64,000 nucleotides of DNA from Lederbergia galactosidilytica (GCF_017873565.1 NZ_JAGGKH010000001.1:248001-312000), one strand, 5' to 3'. Positions 37,648-47,108 are shown, numbered from the stretch's first letter. A program made the numbers and translations. The notes: generated by a model from the letters alone, not told the origin.

Positions 37648-39051
37648 TTATTGTTCATTCTTCTTTTTAATGGTCTCCGTAATTTTCTCATTCCCTTCTT
37701 CCACAAACTCCCAATACTTCTCGTTGCCACTATTAATGCTTTCCCAATATGCGTCACTACCAATATCGATCGCAAACCAATATTTGGCACCACTATAATC
37801 GATGGACTTAAAATACAAATCATTTCCAATCGATGAGTTCTCCGTCTCTTCCAAGCGCGATTTTAAATATTGTGAAGCTTGTTTCATCCGTTCTTTTTCT
37901 TGATTACTTTTCTTTTTCATACTCTCTTTTGTCTCATTTGCGAGCTTTTTCTTTTCTTCCTTTAATTCATGGGCCTGTTTTTGACCAGCTCGTTTCCATT
38001 CCTGCCATGCCTTTTGAATTTCTTCATACTGTGCTTTTAAATATTTTTTCAGATCTTGCTCAGAATCGACATAAGTAAATTCGCCATTCCCTGCAGTAGC
38101 CACTTCTTTTAACAGTTTCTGCCCTTCATTATCCACATCAAAGCCAATAATATTAACAACCGTTTCGATATCAGCTGACACTAAATCCTCAGCCGCTTTG
38201 ACTGGGTCCCCCCCACAGGTTTCAATGCCATCACTCACCACATATACAATCACGTCATCCGTGTTTTCTGGAATATCTTCTTTCACAGTTTCTAAGGCAA
38301 GCCCAATCGGCGTCCAACCAGCTGGCTTGATTTTATCTAGTGCCTTCTTAAATTTACCATTGTCAAAATTTCCATTATAAAAGTTCTCTGTACTTGTGCA
38401 TGATAATTCTTGATCTGCATCACTTCCAGAACCTTTATGACCATAAACCCTCATGGAAATGGTCGCATTTTCTGGAATTTGTTCGGCAAACTCGAAGACA
38501 GCCTCTTTAGCTGCATCCATACGATTTTTGTTTCCAACCATAGCTTTCATACTGCCGCTAGCATCAATCAAGATCGCATAATGCGCTGTTTTGATACCTG
38601 GATTCTCAACTGTTTCATCGGGACGGGCAATATCTACTTCAACATTAGGATCAAAACGAAGTAACGTTTCTAATTCTTCATGATAATCCTCTGTTAATAA
38701 ATATTTCAGTTCATCAAAGTATTGTTCGGCCGTCAAATCATCCGGCAATTGGTCGATCGCTTCATTCACTTTCACTTCATCATAATCATCCCCACTATAA
38801 ATCCCTGGGTAACGCAGCATTTCATTTTCAAGTTCAGATAATTCGCGCCCAAGATTTTCAATTTCATAATACTCCACCTCTTTAGGCACATACTCCTTGG
38901 ATTCAGTTCGTCCACCGGTTTCCTCTTCATCCTCTTTCGCTACCTCTTCAGTAGCAACATTCTTTTTCGGCTCCGCGGATTCCGCATCCTTTCCCGCACA
39001 AGCTGTCAAAAGTAAAATGGCCATCAACCATATAAAATAAGATTTCTTCAC
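37648..39051 (-). CDS. VWA-domain lipoprotein
   Basis: A 467-residue surface lipoprotein. Lipobox LTAC (Cys about residue 18) is followed by an acidic linker. A von Willebrand A domain at about 150-325 has the complete MIDAS: DASGSM (DxSxS), the Thr in PAGWTPIGLALE and Asp in VVSDGIETCGGD. A C-terminal charged coiled coil (about 335-405) leads to a tail with three related YW-F/W repeats (DYSGAKYWFAID, SDAYWESINS, NEKYWEFVEE). It resembles YwmC/YwmD-type proteins of Bacillus. Probably metal-dependent protein binding at the surface; role unknown. Confidence 0.9.
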   Translation of the reverse strand: MKKSYFIWLMAILLLTACAGKDAESAEPKKNVATEEVAKEDEEETGGRTESKEYVPKEVEYYEIENLGRELSELENEMLRYPGIYSGDDYDEVKVNEAIDQLPDDLTAEQYFDELKYLLTEDYHEELETLLRFDPNVEVDIARPDETVENPGIKTAHYAILIDASGSMKAMVGNKNRMDAAKEAVFEFAEQIPENATISMRVYGHKGSGSDADQELSCTSTENFYNGNFDNGKFKKALDKIKPAGWTPIGLALETVKEDIPENTDDVIVYVVSDGIETCGGDPVKAAEDLVSADIETVVNIIGFDVDNEGQKLLKEVATAGNGEFTYVDSEQDLKKYLKAQYEEIQKAWQEWKRAGQKQAHELKEEKKKLANETKESMKKKSNQEKERMKQASQYLKSRLEETENSSIGNDLYFKSIDYSGAKYWFAIDIGSDAYWESINSGNEKYWEFVEEGNEKITETIKKKNEQ

Positions 39052-39194
39052 ACCAAAAACCCCTTTTTAAAATCAATCCTCCCTGTATCATATCGAAAAC
39101 CTTCATATGCATGAAGTGACTGATTAACTAGTCACTTATGACTACCTCGCAGGTTGCGAATCTGTCATGGGGGATTTCGGGGCTTCCTCTCTGG

Positions 39195-40366
39195 ATTGCA
39201 CGACTTTCATGTCGTATTGCGCAACTTCCCCTCTGGACTGCGCGACTTTCATGTCGTATTGCGCAAACTCCCCTCTGGATTGCGCGACTTTCATATGACA
39301 TTGCGCAACTTCTCCTCTGAATCGCGCGACTTTCACTTGGTATTGCGCAACTTTTATGCGCAATTGCGCGACTTCTCCTCTGAATTGCGCGACTTTCACT
39401 TGGCATTGCGCAACTCCTCCCTTATTGCGCAACTTTTATGCGGTATTGCGCAACTTCTCCTCTGGATTGCGCGACTTTCATATGACATTGCGCAACTTCT
39501 CCTCTGGATTGCGCGACTTTCACTTGGCATTGCGCAACTCCTTCCTTATTGCGCAACTTTTATGCGGTATTGCGCGACTTCTCCTCTGAATTGCGCGACT
39601 TTCATATGACATTGCGCAACTTCTCCTCTGAATCGCGCGACTTTCACTTGGTATTGCGGAACTCCTCCCTTATTGCGCAACTTTTATGCGGTATTGCGCA
39701 ACTTCCCCTCTGAATTGCGCGACTTTCACTTGCCATTGCGCAACTCCTCCCTTATTGCGCAACTTTTATGCGGTTTTGCGCAACTTCCCCTCTGAATTGC
39801 GCGACTTTCATATGACATTGCGCAACTCCTCCCTTATTGCGCAACTTTTATGCGGTATTGCGCAACTTTCCCTCTGAATTGCGCGACTTTCACTTGGCAT
39901 TGCGCAACTCCTCCCTTATTGCGGAACTTTTATGCGGAATTGTGCAACTTTTCCTCTGTATTGCGCGACTTTCATATGGCATTGCGCAACTTTCATATGG
40001 CATTGCGCAACTTTCATATGGCATTGCGCAACTTCCCCTCTGAATTGCGCGACTTTCACTTGGCATTGCGCAACTCCTCCCTTATTGCGCGACTTTTATG
40101 CGGAATTGCGCGACTTCTCCTCTGGATTGCGCGACTTTCACTTGGTATCGAGGAACTTCTCCCTTATTGCGCAACTTTTATGCGGAATTGCGCGACTTCT
40201 CCTCCGAATTGCGCGACTTTCATATGGCATTGCGCAACTTCTCCCCTATTGCGCGACTTTCATATGGCATTGCGCGACTTCTCCTCCGAATTGCGCGACT
40301 TTCATATGGTATTTCGCAACTTCCCCTCTGGATTGCGCGACTTTCATGTCGTATTGCGCAACTCTC
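39195..40366. repeat. Tandem array of about 57 degenerate 21-bp repeats
   Basis: Head-to-tail units of ATTGCGCRACTTYYNNNNNNN. By hand I count about 57: most are 21 bp, and about nine are a 19-bp variant (ATTGCGCAACTCCTCCCTT and relatives). Many units carry the palindrome TTGCGCAA; others carry TTGCGCGA. Variant tails recur in the order TTATGCGGT, YCCTCTGR, TCACTTGGC or TCATATGAC, CTCCTCCCTT, making a higher-order unit of about 82 bp repeated several times. Two plus frames and one or two minus frames stay open over stretches only because a 21-bp unit lacks stops; the 82-bp period shifts frame each time, so it is not a conserved protein. There is no ribosome binding site. The array fills the gap between the VWA gene and the DUF2269 gene. 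Confidence 0.95.
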
Positions 40367-40384
40367 TAAAATATGGAATTAAAA

Positions 40385-40409
40385 AACCATCCAAGTGGTT
40401 CGGATGGTT
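40385..40409 (-). terminator. Terminator of the DUF2269 gene
   Basis: AACCATCC/GGATGGTT stem with a nine-base loop followed by TTTTTTAATTCC on the minus strand. It overlaps the stop codon of the gene at 40408. Confidence 0.8.
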
Positions 40410-40863
40410 AGAATGGTTTCAAGATCATTAAGGTGATAATGATGAGAAAGATTAGATTTTCAATATTTTCATAGATGTCTAGTTTTTTAGAGAGGCGAAA
40501 GTATTCCTCGGGTATTTCTTCTCCTTGGTGATGGTTGACAATTTCTTTTACGGGAATCGATACAGGTTTTAAAACGAATGGCCCCATGGCTAAAGCAATT
40601 AAGAAAAGAGTCATACTTACTAGATACCATCCCATTCGGAAAAGATATGGATGGATCAGCCCCATTAATAGACCAGTGACCAATAATAATGTACCACCAA
40701 TCATCACTAAAATATGGAGTTGATGTTTTATTTTATAAGCATGACGTAGTTCTGTCATCGTTTTAGCTGTTTTTGGGATGATGCTTAAGATAAAACCAGG
40801 TCCCATTCCTAGAATGGCGGAAAAGATATGGATAAAAACAAGTATCGTGTAAAATGTATTCAA
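40408..40863 (-). CDS. DUF2269-family membrane protein
   Basis: A 151-residue protein with four membrane spans (about 5-28, 50-72, 80-100 and 130-150). N-terminal FYTILVFIHIFSAILGMGPG with its conserved His is typical of the family. Function unknown; possibly linked to haem or redox since conserved histidines lie near the membrane. It follows the truncated haemoglobin gene by 33 bases on the same strand, so a joint unit is likely. Confidence 0.85.
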   Translation of the reverse strand: MNTFYTILVFIHIFSAILGMGPGFILSIIPKTAKTMTELRHAYKIKHQLHILVMIGGTLLLVTGLLMGLIHPYLFRMGWYLVSMTLFLIALAMGPFVLKPVSIPVKEIVNHHQGEEIPEEYFRLSKKLDIYENIENLIFLIIITLMILKPF

Positions 40864-40896
40864 TCATATTCCTCATTTCTCGCAAATGGATCCCCA

Positions 40897-41301
40897 CTAG
40901 CTTTGGGGATCCTCAGTTTCTTCACTATTAACCATAATTGCCGCAACTTGGGTAAGACGTTGAAAGAAAAACTCCCCAGCTGGATGGTCACTTAATCCTA
41001 CTTCATCAAAAGCTTCCTTCATGCATTTCAACCAATTTTCAGCCCGAATCGGGGTAATTTCAAATGGTAGATGGCGTCTCCTCATCGCAGGCGGACCATG
41101 TACTTGGCTATATAAAGGAGGTCCTCCAAGAAACTGTGTAAGAAACAAGCGCTGTTTCTCCATAATTTCCTCCATATCTCCCTCAAAAAGTGGACTAATT
41201 ACCGGATTTGCGTATACCTTTGGATAAAAGGTTTGGACTAACTCTTCTATCATTTCTGCACCAATTTGGCTATATAATGTTTGTAAGCGGGGTTCGGTCA
41301 C
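40897..41301 (-). CDS. yjbI: Group II truncated haemoglobin
   Basis: A 134-residue haem protein. The pattern LYSQIGAEMIEELVQTFYPKVYAN, F-L-GGPPLYS and HGPPAMRRRHLPF fits YjbI-type trHbO, with the proximal His in RRRHLPF. It binds oxygen or NO and may act in peroxide or NO defence; the specific role is family-based inference. GGAGG ribosome binding site upstream. Confidence 0.95.
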   Translation of the reverse strand: MTEPRLQTLYSQIGAEMIEELVQTFYPKVYANPVISPLFEGDMEEIMEKQRLFLTQFLGGPPLYSQVHGPPAMRRRHLPFEITPIRAENWLKCMKEAFDEVGLSDHPAGEFFFQRLTQVAAIMVNSEETEDPQS

Positions 41302-41634
41302 TTCAATCCCTCCTTATACAGTTATATTTTATCATATCCTATCGAAAGAAAAATTAATGTGATTTATGTCACATATAATTTAACAGTAATAAAGATCATT
41401 CACGCCAAAAATCATTAGGTATTTCATACCGAAAAGTAATAAATTTCCAATTATATATTGCTTAATTTCTGGGTTTATGTTTATTGGTAAAGGGCATAAT
41501 TTTTCCGCCTCAACTTGTATAGTCATTTAGCTGTAATATTCACCCAATTAAATTTAACCCACTAATTACTTCGCTAGATATTTAGCCCCAAGATTAACCA
41601 TAATCCCCATTTCTATACATTTAAGTAAAAAACT
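41302..41634. other. Intergenic, no gene seen
   Basis: About 330 AT-rich bases between divergent genes. It should carry promoters of both; TATATTTTATCAT lies close to the globin start. No small gene or RNA structure was found. Confidence 0.4.
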
Positions 41635-42642
41635 GTGGTTCCCCTCAGGAAGAAAGTATTCTTTTTTTATTTGATGTTAGTCATTATTTTTACACCAATG
41701 ACTGTGTTCGCACATGTGAAGTGGTTTACCGATGTAAATCCAGAGAGGGTTGAGATCGATAGTATTCTCTCGCCATTTTTCTTTTGTATGGCAATATTAA
41801 CAGCGATTTGTCTCGGCCTACTTAGTTTATATATACCTGAATTTGAGAAGGTTGCAAAAATACGACAGCTTCAACAAAAAGCAGAATATTTCTCCTTTCC
41901 CGATGCTTATTTAAAATATGGAACAGCCCTAGCTCTAATCATTCAGATCCAAGCGGGAACTTTATTTGCACCTGAATTTTTTCTCCATAATTCTAGTTCA
42001 CTCATTCTAGTTTGGGCAATCATTGGTTTACTAGTTATTCCCAATCTCTATTCCACTAAACTAGCAGCACTTATCTTGTTAGGTTTCTATATTTCCTTCA
42101 CCTTTCATCATGGAATATTTCATATGTTGGATTATTCATTTTATCTTGGTATCATTTCTTACTACTTGTTGATCCAAACAAAATGGGAGCGTTTCAAATT
42201 CTATCTATTATATATGTTAACCGGTTTCTCCCTCTGTTGGCTGGCAATTGAAAAATGGGTCTATCCTAGCATGACATTAAATATTATCGAGCAATTCGCA
42301 GTCCCAACCTTTGGTTTTGATCCTGCTCTCTTTACAATAATGGCCGCTTTCATAGAGTTTGGGATTGGCTACTGTTGGATAATGGGCATTTTAAATCGAC
42401 TTTTCAGTATCATTTTTATTGTCATAATCACATTAACCACATTATTATTTGGCTACACTGAATTCATTGGTCATTTTTTGCTCTATATTATTATGATTCT
42501 ATTCCTTGTCGACAATCCGGTAAAATATAGCCCGATGAACTTAAATTATTTCAAGACTAAACATGGACAATTTCTTTTTATTATATTCAATTTTTTTCTA
42601 ATCCTGTCTACATTTTTCCTTGTCTACTACAGGTTCGCCTAG
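41635..42642 (+). CDS. Polytopic membrane protein, DoxX-like character
   Basis: About 335 residues with an N-terminal signal-like helix ending FAHVKWF and about eight membrane spans. The EKWVYP and GYTEFIGHFLLY segments are reminiscent of DoxX-superfamily proteins with an extracellular AHVKWF start. The start is unclear: GTG at 41635 lacks a ribosome binding site, and the next candidate is ATG about 39 bases later, which also has only a distant AGGAAG. Function unknown. Confidence 0.75.
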   Translation: MVPLRKKVFFFYLMLVIIFTPMTVFAHVKWFTDVNPERVEIDSILSPFFFCMAILTAICLGLLSLYIPEFEKVAKIRQLQQKAEYFSFPDAYLKYGTALALIIQIQAGTLFAPEFFLHNSSSLILVWAIIGLLVIPNLYSTKLAALILLGFYISFTFHHGIFHMLDYSFYLGIISYYLLIQTKWERFKFYLLYMLTGFSLCWLAIEKWVYPSMTLNIIEQFAVPTFGFDPALFTIMAAFIEFGIGYCWIMGILNRLFSIIFIVIITLTTLLFGYTEFIGHFLLYIIMILFLVDNPVKYSPMNLNYFKTKHGQFLFIIFNFFLILSTFFLVYYRFA

Positions 42643-42795
42643 CCTCCACAATGTGCTATCCCATACATTAATAGAGCAGTTCAAACAACTCGATTGCAAT
42701 GACAACTGGAATTAGATCGATAGTTAAGGAGATTAGCAAGATCTCGATGTTAAAAATATTCCATGGGGAGCTATGAGAGATTCTGAGATAAAAAA

Positions 42796-42825
42796 AGCAG
42801 TAATCTTGACTAAGAGATTACTGCT
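42796..42825. terminator. Terminator between convergent membrane-protein and chitinase genes
   Basis: AGCAGTAATCT/AGATTACTGCT perfect 11-bp stem with an eight-base loop and TTTTTTATCTC on the minus strand, 11 bases after the chitinase stop codon. Confidence 0.85.
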
Positions 42826-42835
42826 CTACTTTCTA

Positions 42836-45019
42836 TTATTTTATTGTTTGCTTTCTTCTTTGATAAAGAAATATTCCGATTCCTGAAAGACTGGCTAATA
42901 TCCCGACCATTAATAAGTTAAATAGATTTGTTGCGGTATTTGGAAGAACGTTGCCAAGTTTAGGATTTTTACTTGGAGGTTGGTTATGGTGATTCGTTCC
43001 ATCCCCACCTTTAGTACTGTTGATTCCATTATTTCCATTACTACCGTTTTGATCATCATCACTATCGTCGTTTTTACCATTATTCATAGTGCCATTTCCC
43101 TTGGCTCCATTTCCATCCCCATCCTGCTGCTGATCATCCCCGTCAATCCCATCATCTTTAGAGCCTGTCCCATCGTCTTTTCCCTTTCCATCATCATTTG
43201 GGCCATCTTGCGGATCTTCTGTCTCATCATTTCCATTTCCTTGATCGACCTCTTCATCCTCTGCAAAAACACCATATGTTGAGAAATGCGCCACAGTAGT
43301 CATGATTTTTCCATCGATGACTTCCTCACTAACTTTTTCCCATTCTTCCTTTTGACTATTAAAATAATAGATTGCTGGGTTTTTAGCCTCTGGATCAACA
43401 GGGAACGTTAATCCAAATCCTTCTTCACTAGTGAATCCTTCTCCCTCTAGGTATTCAAAGTTAAATGTATACACTGGGCCAGCTGCTTTAAATCCAGATA
43501 GCTTATCCATGCCCTCCTGCGCTTTTACCACATCTAATTTCGTTCCCTCTGGTAAATCCGCAGGTATTTGTATTTGGACACCAGTCTCTTTGCCAGCTTC
43601 CAATATCTTTATTAGACTACCTGCACTTACTGGTGCTAACCCATCAGAAATACCGATTTCAACTTCTGGCATAGGATCTGGTGCTGGAGCATCATTAGAG
43701 ACACCTAATCCGTGAGAAACTGTTTTTAACAAATTATAATCCGCATCATCGCCGGCTAGATCCCAAACCATAGCCCCTGCTAGACCTTGATCTTTAATAA
43801 AATTTACTTTATAACCAAGTGACTCAACATTGTCGTAAGATATAAATTCTCCTTTTTTCTCATTATAAAGATAAGGTACTTTTGAAACATTATCAAAAAA
43901 GTAATTATAACCATCTTGGTTGATAAGTGATTTCACAATATTATAATTGACTGTACCACCATCTATTCCTGGAGCTTCCCAACCAGCTGCACATTGCTGA
44001 TATGGTCCTTTTTCCATCACCATTTTTCCATTGTCTTCTGTATTACATCCTGCCCAAGAATGCCCATAAAATGGTAAACCTAATAATAGTTTGTGTTTCG
44101 GAACCGCTCCATAGACATTCATCGTGCTATCAACACCAAAATTCCAGCCTCTTATTTCCGCTTCTAAAGGATCTGCATGCAATGGCGCATTATGTCCAGT
44201 TACACCACTCCATGTACCATTGATGTCATAAGCCATAATCGCGATATAATCAACAACTTCAGCGATTTTCCCTAACTCATTATTTTCAGCGTAAGCCCAT
44301 GTAGCAGCACCTGCGATTGTTACTAAGTACTCCTTTCCATCTTCTTTTCCCGCTTCTGTAAAAGCATCACGAACTGCTTGTAATAATAAAGTGTGATTTT
44401 GTTTATCACTTGGATCTCGGTGATTTGTTTCCATTCCTGCCGCAACTGGATATTCCCAATCTAAGTCTAATCCATCTAAATCAAATTCACGGACAAAATC
44501 AACAGCCGATTGAGCGAAAGTCTCGCGTGTTTCTTCCGTTCTTGTCACTAAGGAAAGATTATTGGACAATGTCCATCCTCCCACTGAAATCAGCGTTTTT
44601 AAGTTTTTATTCTGATTTTTCAAAGCAGCTAGTTTTGATAGTTCTACTAAATCAACCTCTGGATCATATAAAACAATCGTTCCATTTTCTAGCTCCTTCG
44701 CTTCATTTCCCTGTAAATCTTTACATGTCCATGTTTTTGGTTCCCCTTCAGCAATTTCTTCATTGTTAGGGTTTCCATGAATCCCATCCCAACAAACATC
44801 TGCAAAGGCATAGTTAATATGTGTTAGTTTGCTAGCGTCGAGATTTTGTGGTGGATTCCAAGAAGTATAATACCCTAGAACAATATTTCCTTCATTCGCT
44901 TTCACAACATTTAGCGATTGCAAGAAAAAACTTGGGAAAAATAAGGATAACACGAGTAAAAAACTTGAAATCAAAACAATAGAACCTTTCTTCTTACCTG
45001 ACAATTCCCTCAACTGCAA
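42836..45019 (-). CDS. Cell-wall-anchored GH18 chitinase
   Basis: A 727-residue surface enzyme hydrolysing beta-1,4 GlcNAc polymers. Signal peptide about 1-42; GH18 domain about 46-425 with SVGGW (145-149) and the catalytic DGLDLDWE (182-189, Glu189 the acid). A beta-rich domain (about 440-600) is followed by an N/D/G/K-rich linker of about 80 residues. The C-terminus is a sortase signal: LPNTAT, a hydrophobic helix and the QRRKQTIK tail. LPNTA rather than LPXTG suggests a class other than the housekeeping sortase; no sortase gene is in the window. The enzyme could feed the GlcNAc PTS. Confidence 0.93.
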   Translation of the reverse strand: MQLRELSGKKKGSIVLISSFLLVLSLFFPSFFLQSLNVVKANEGNIVLGYYTSWNPPQNLDASKLTHINYAFADVCWDGIHGNPNNEEIAEGEPKTWTCKDLQGNEAKELENGTIVLYDPEVDLVELSKLAALKNQNKNLKTLISVGGWTLSNNLSLVTRTEETRETFAQSAVDFVREFDLDGLDLDWEYPVAAGMETNHRDPSDKQNHTLLLQAVRDAFTEAGKEDGKEYLVTIAGAATWAYAENNELGKIAEVVDYIAIMAYDINGTWSGVTGHNAPLHADPLEAEIRGWNFGVDSTMNVYGAVPKHKLLLGLPFYGHSWAGCNTEDNGKMVMEKGPYQQCAAGWEAPGIDGGTVNYNIVKSLINQDGYNYFFDNVSKVPYLYNEKKGEFISYDNVESLGYKVNFIKDQGLAGAMVWDLAGDDADYNLLKTVSHGLGVSNDAPAPDPMPEVEIGISDGLAPVSAGSLIKILEAGKETGVQIQIPADLPEGTKLDVVKAQEGMDKLSGFKAAGPVYTFNFEYLEGEGFTSEEGFGLTFPVDPEAKNPAIYYFNSQKEEWEKVSEEVIDGKIMTTVAHFSTYGVFAEDEEVDQGNGNDETEDPQDGPNDDGKGKDDGTGSKDDGIDGDDQQQDGDGNGAKGNGTMNNGKNDDSDDDQNGSNGNNGINSTKGGDGTNHHNQPPSKNPKLGNVLPNTATNLFNLLMVGILASLSGIGIFLYQRRKQTIK

Positions 45020-45255
45020 GGTAATTCCCCCTTTTTCAGATAATGAAAGACATCTTTATCGATTCATCGGATAACCATATCGATCGTAGGCAATCACAAA
45101 TAACACTAGACGTACAGATGTCTATACATTAATATAGTTTCCTCTCCACTAACTGTCAATCTATTGTGATATTTGTAATTATTCTGTAATATAGTGATAG
45201 ATTATGTAAACTTTTATAGATTTTTAAAATTCACGGTAGGATTTCCAATAGAAAA
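45020..45255. other. Chitinase upstream region
   Basis: AT-rich region without a gene, expected to hold the chitinase promoter. A short inverted sequence AGACGTACAGATGTCT lies at about 45110-45125 and could be an operator, but it is a single imperfect palindrome. Confidence 0.35.
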
Positions 45256-45285
45256 AGAACGAAAGATGAATTGATCTCTCGTTCT
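45256..45285 (-). terminator. Terminator of the orphan sugar-binding protein gene
   Basis: AGAACGA-AAGAT/ATCT-CTCGTTCT stem followed on the minus strand by TTTTTCTATTGG, 45 bases past the stop codon. Confidence 0.8.
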
Positions 45286-45329
45286 AGTACGATTATGGAG
45301 CAAAACTATCTTCACTTATATTTCTTTTC

Positions 45330-46658
45330 TTAATCAGAACCTTTTGCCTCTTTAATCAGTGTTTCTGCCTCTTCTTGAGTTTCTCGAATGGCGGTATTGA
45401 TATCAACATCTTCATAAATAATTCTATTAGCCGTTTTGCCAAATAACCATCTTCCTGTTACTTGATGCTCAGAGGCTCTGCCGTCAGGAACATTTAATGG
45501 ATGGCGTGTAAAAGCCTCCATATTTTTGTCTTTCAGGATATCCATATTGTAATCAAGTGGATCACTGTCGTTAATCCATTCGTCTGAAATTAAATATTCA
45601 ATCACTTCAAAGGCTTCATCGGGATATTCTGAATATGGTGAAATGGCATAGAAAGTCCCGTCAGTATATGGTTGGGTTGGATGGTCTTTATCTACTAGTG
45701 GCCAACTAACAAAGTCAAAGTTAAGATCACTTTCCTCAGCCGATTCTGCTAGCCCTTTAGCGATATAACGGGCATGAAGGGCCATCGCCACATTTCGCTC
45801 ATTGTATATACCGTAGCTCCATGGATCAAAGAAATCCTCCTTGTCATTATCTGGGATATTACCAGGAATAGCTGCCACTTCTTCTATTAAAGAGAGGACT
45901 CTTTTTACATCATCACGATTTTCAAAATGCACTTCATCATCTTCATCAACTAGCCAGCCATCAAGCATTCCTACCATTTGCGGGTCTAGCGCTATGTCTA
46001 ATCCGCGGTATTGTACGCCATCTCGCTCACCTGTTACTTGACGTGCAAGATCAATGACTTCTTCCCATGTCATATCATCTGTCGGATAGGCTACACCGAA
46101 TTTATCGAACACTTCTTTATTGTATGCCAGTCCATGGTATGTTAACTGACCAGGCAATGAATAAATTCCATCATCATCAGGTTTATGGGCATGCATCGCT
46201 TTTACTCGATATTCTGGCCAATCACTCATATCTAGTTCATGCTTTTCAATTAATGGTGTTAAGTCAAACAGCATCTCATATCCTTTTAAAACACTTAAAC
46301 TATAATCTGTTAAAACCATAATATCTGGAAGTTTCTGTTTCGAAATTTCCTCTTCAATTGTTTCCTTATACGCGTTTACGACCTGAATATTCTCCCATTC
46401 AAAAGTAATATGTGGAAAAACTTCTTTCAAACGTTCCTCCACTGCATCAGGCTCACCTGGATACCAGAAACGCATCGTGATTTCCTCTTTTGGTTCATCT
46501 TCTGAACTACTTCCTTCATCTGACGAATTATTTTCATTCGCATTGCTTGTATTATCTGTGTCACTCGCGCTTCCTTTTTCTGATGAATCTGAGCATGCAC
46601 CTAATAACATTATACTTAATAAAAGACCTAAAATAAGTGGTAGGCGTTTTCTATACAA
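45330..46658 (-). CDS. Orphan sugar-binding lipoprotein (solute-binding family 1)
   Basis: A 442-residue lipoprotein. Lipobox LLGAC (Cys about 22), then an S/D/N/E-rich linker and a family-1 binding fold (TMRFWYPGEPDAVEERLKEV...). The PDIMVLTDYS and GLAYNKEVFDKFGV stretches are typical. There are no permease genes beside it; the next gene is an AraC-type regulator on the same strand. It may serve a transporter elsewhere or act in sensing. Confidence 0.9.
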   Translation of the reverse strand: MYRKRLPLILGLLLSIMLLGACSDSSEKGSASDTDNTSNANENNSSDEGSSSEDEPKEEITMRFWYPGEPDAVEERLKEVFPHITFEWENIQVVNAYKETIEEEISKQKLPDIMVLTDYSLSVLKGYEMLFDLTPLIEKHELDMSDWPEYRVKAMHAHKPDDDGIYSLPGQLTYHGLAYNKEVFDKFGVAYPTDDMTWEEVIDLARQVTGERDGVQYRGLDIALDPQMVGMLDGWLVDEDDEVHFENRDDVKRVLSLIEEVAAIPGNIPDNDKEDFFDPWSYGIYNERNVAMALHARYIAKGLAESAEESDLNFDFVSWPLVDKDHPTQPYTDGTFYAISPYSEYPDEAFEVIEYLISDEWINDSDPLDYNMDILKDKNMEAFTRHPLNVPDGRASEHQVTGRWLFGKTANRIIYEDVDINTAIRETQEEAETLIKEAKGSD

Positions 46659-46980
46659 CGGTTATTCTCCCCCTTTTAGTTTTTTCAGCCAACTTTTTGT
46701 ACGTTTCGGCTCTATTTATATTGTATTATAATATTCTGATAATTATTTATCTGTAAAGGAGAGAATAAAGCAAGCATTTGCCTGAAAAGGAAGGAATTGC
46801 CCGATAAGTTTTTTTCTAATAAAAAGAAGGGAAAAAATCAGATCTGACTGCTATTAAAAAATAAACTTTTAAGGAATTCGGTAAAAATAGCGACACGACT
46901 GTGTGGAATAGTATCAAATAGAAGAATCCTGCAGTGAAGCGAATAAGTAAGGCCGAATACGTACTTGTCTAGTGACAGAT
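46659..46980. other. Intergenic, no gene seen
   Basis: About 320 AT-rich bases upstream of the orphan binding-protein gene. It presumably contains its promoter (TATTATAATATT near 46725-46737 is a candidate -10 on either strand). No gene supported. Confidence 0.35.
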
Positions 46981-46984
46981 GCCT

Positions 46985-47075
46985 AACGCAACGCCCTGTT
47001 GCTTTGCGTCAACCTTAGTAGATCCTTATACGTCAAATAACGCTACGTGACCTACATTCCGTAGGCCTGTGACAA
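46985..47075. repeat. Mini-palindrome intergenic repeat, copy 2
   Basis: Contains GCAAC-GCCCT-GTTGC (46988-47002) and CCTAC-ATTCC-GTAGG (47051-47065). Aligns with 62338-62390 over GCAAC..CCTGTTGCT and TGACCT..TTCC..GGCCTG, so both are copies of one intergenic repeat family. Confidence 0.6.
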
Positions 47076-47084
47076 GGTAGCGTT
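47039..47084. terminator. Possible terminator after the AraC regulator gene
   Basis: Outer stem AACGCTAC/GTAGCGTT enclosing the CCTAC/GTAGG palindrome. T-run follows on the plus strand (GTTTTTC), weaker on the minus (TTATTTG), where it would end the AraC transcript. Confidence 0.5.
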
Positions 47085-47108
47085 TTTCAACTTTTGCCAT
47101 AGCCCCTT

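Noticed and set aside
39195-40366. CRISPR array
   Set aside because: Repeats are contiguous without unique spacers of constant length, the repeat itself is degenerate, and no cas gene is present.
39138-40431. Several overlapping open frames on both strands in the repeat array (Cys-Ala-Thr or Val-Ala-Gln repeats)
   Set aside because: They are a by-product of a stop-free 21-bp unit. The frame changes at every 19-bp unit, no ribosome binding site is present, and no single frame spans the array.
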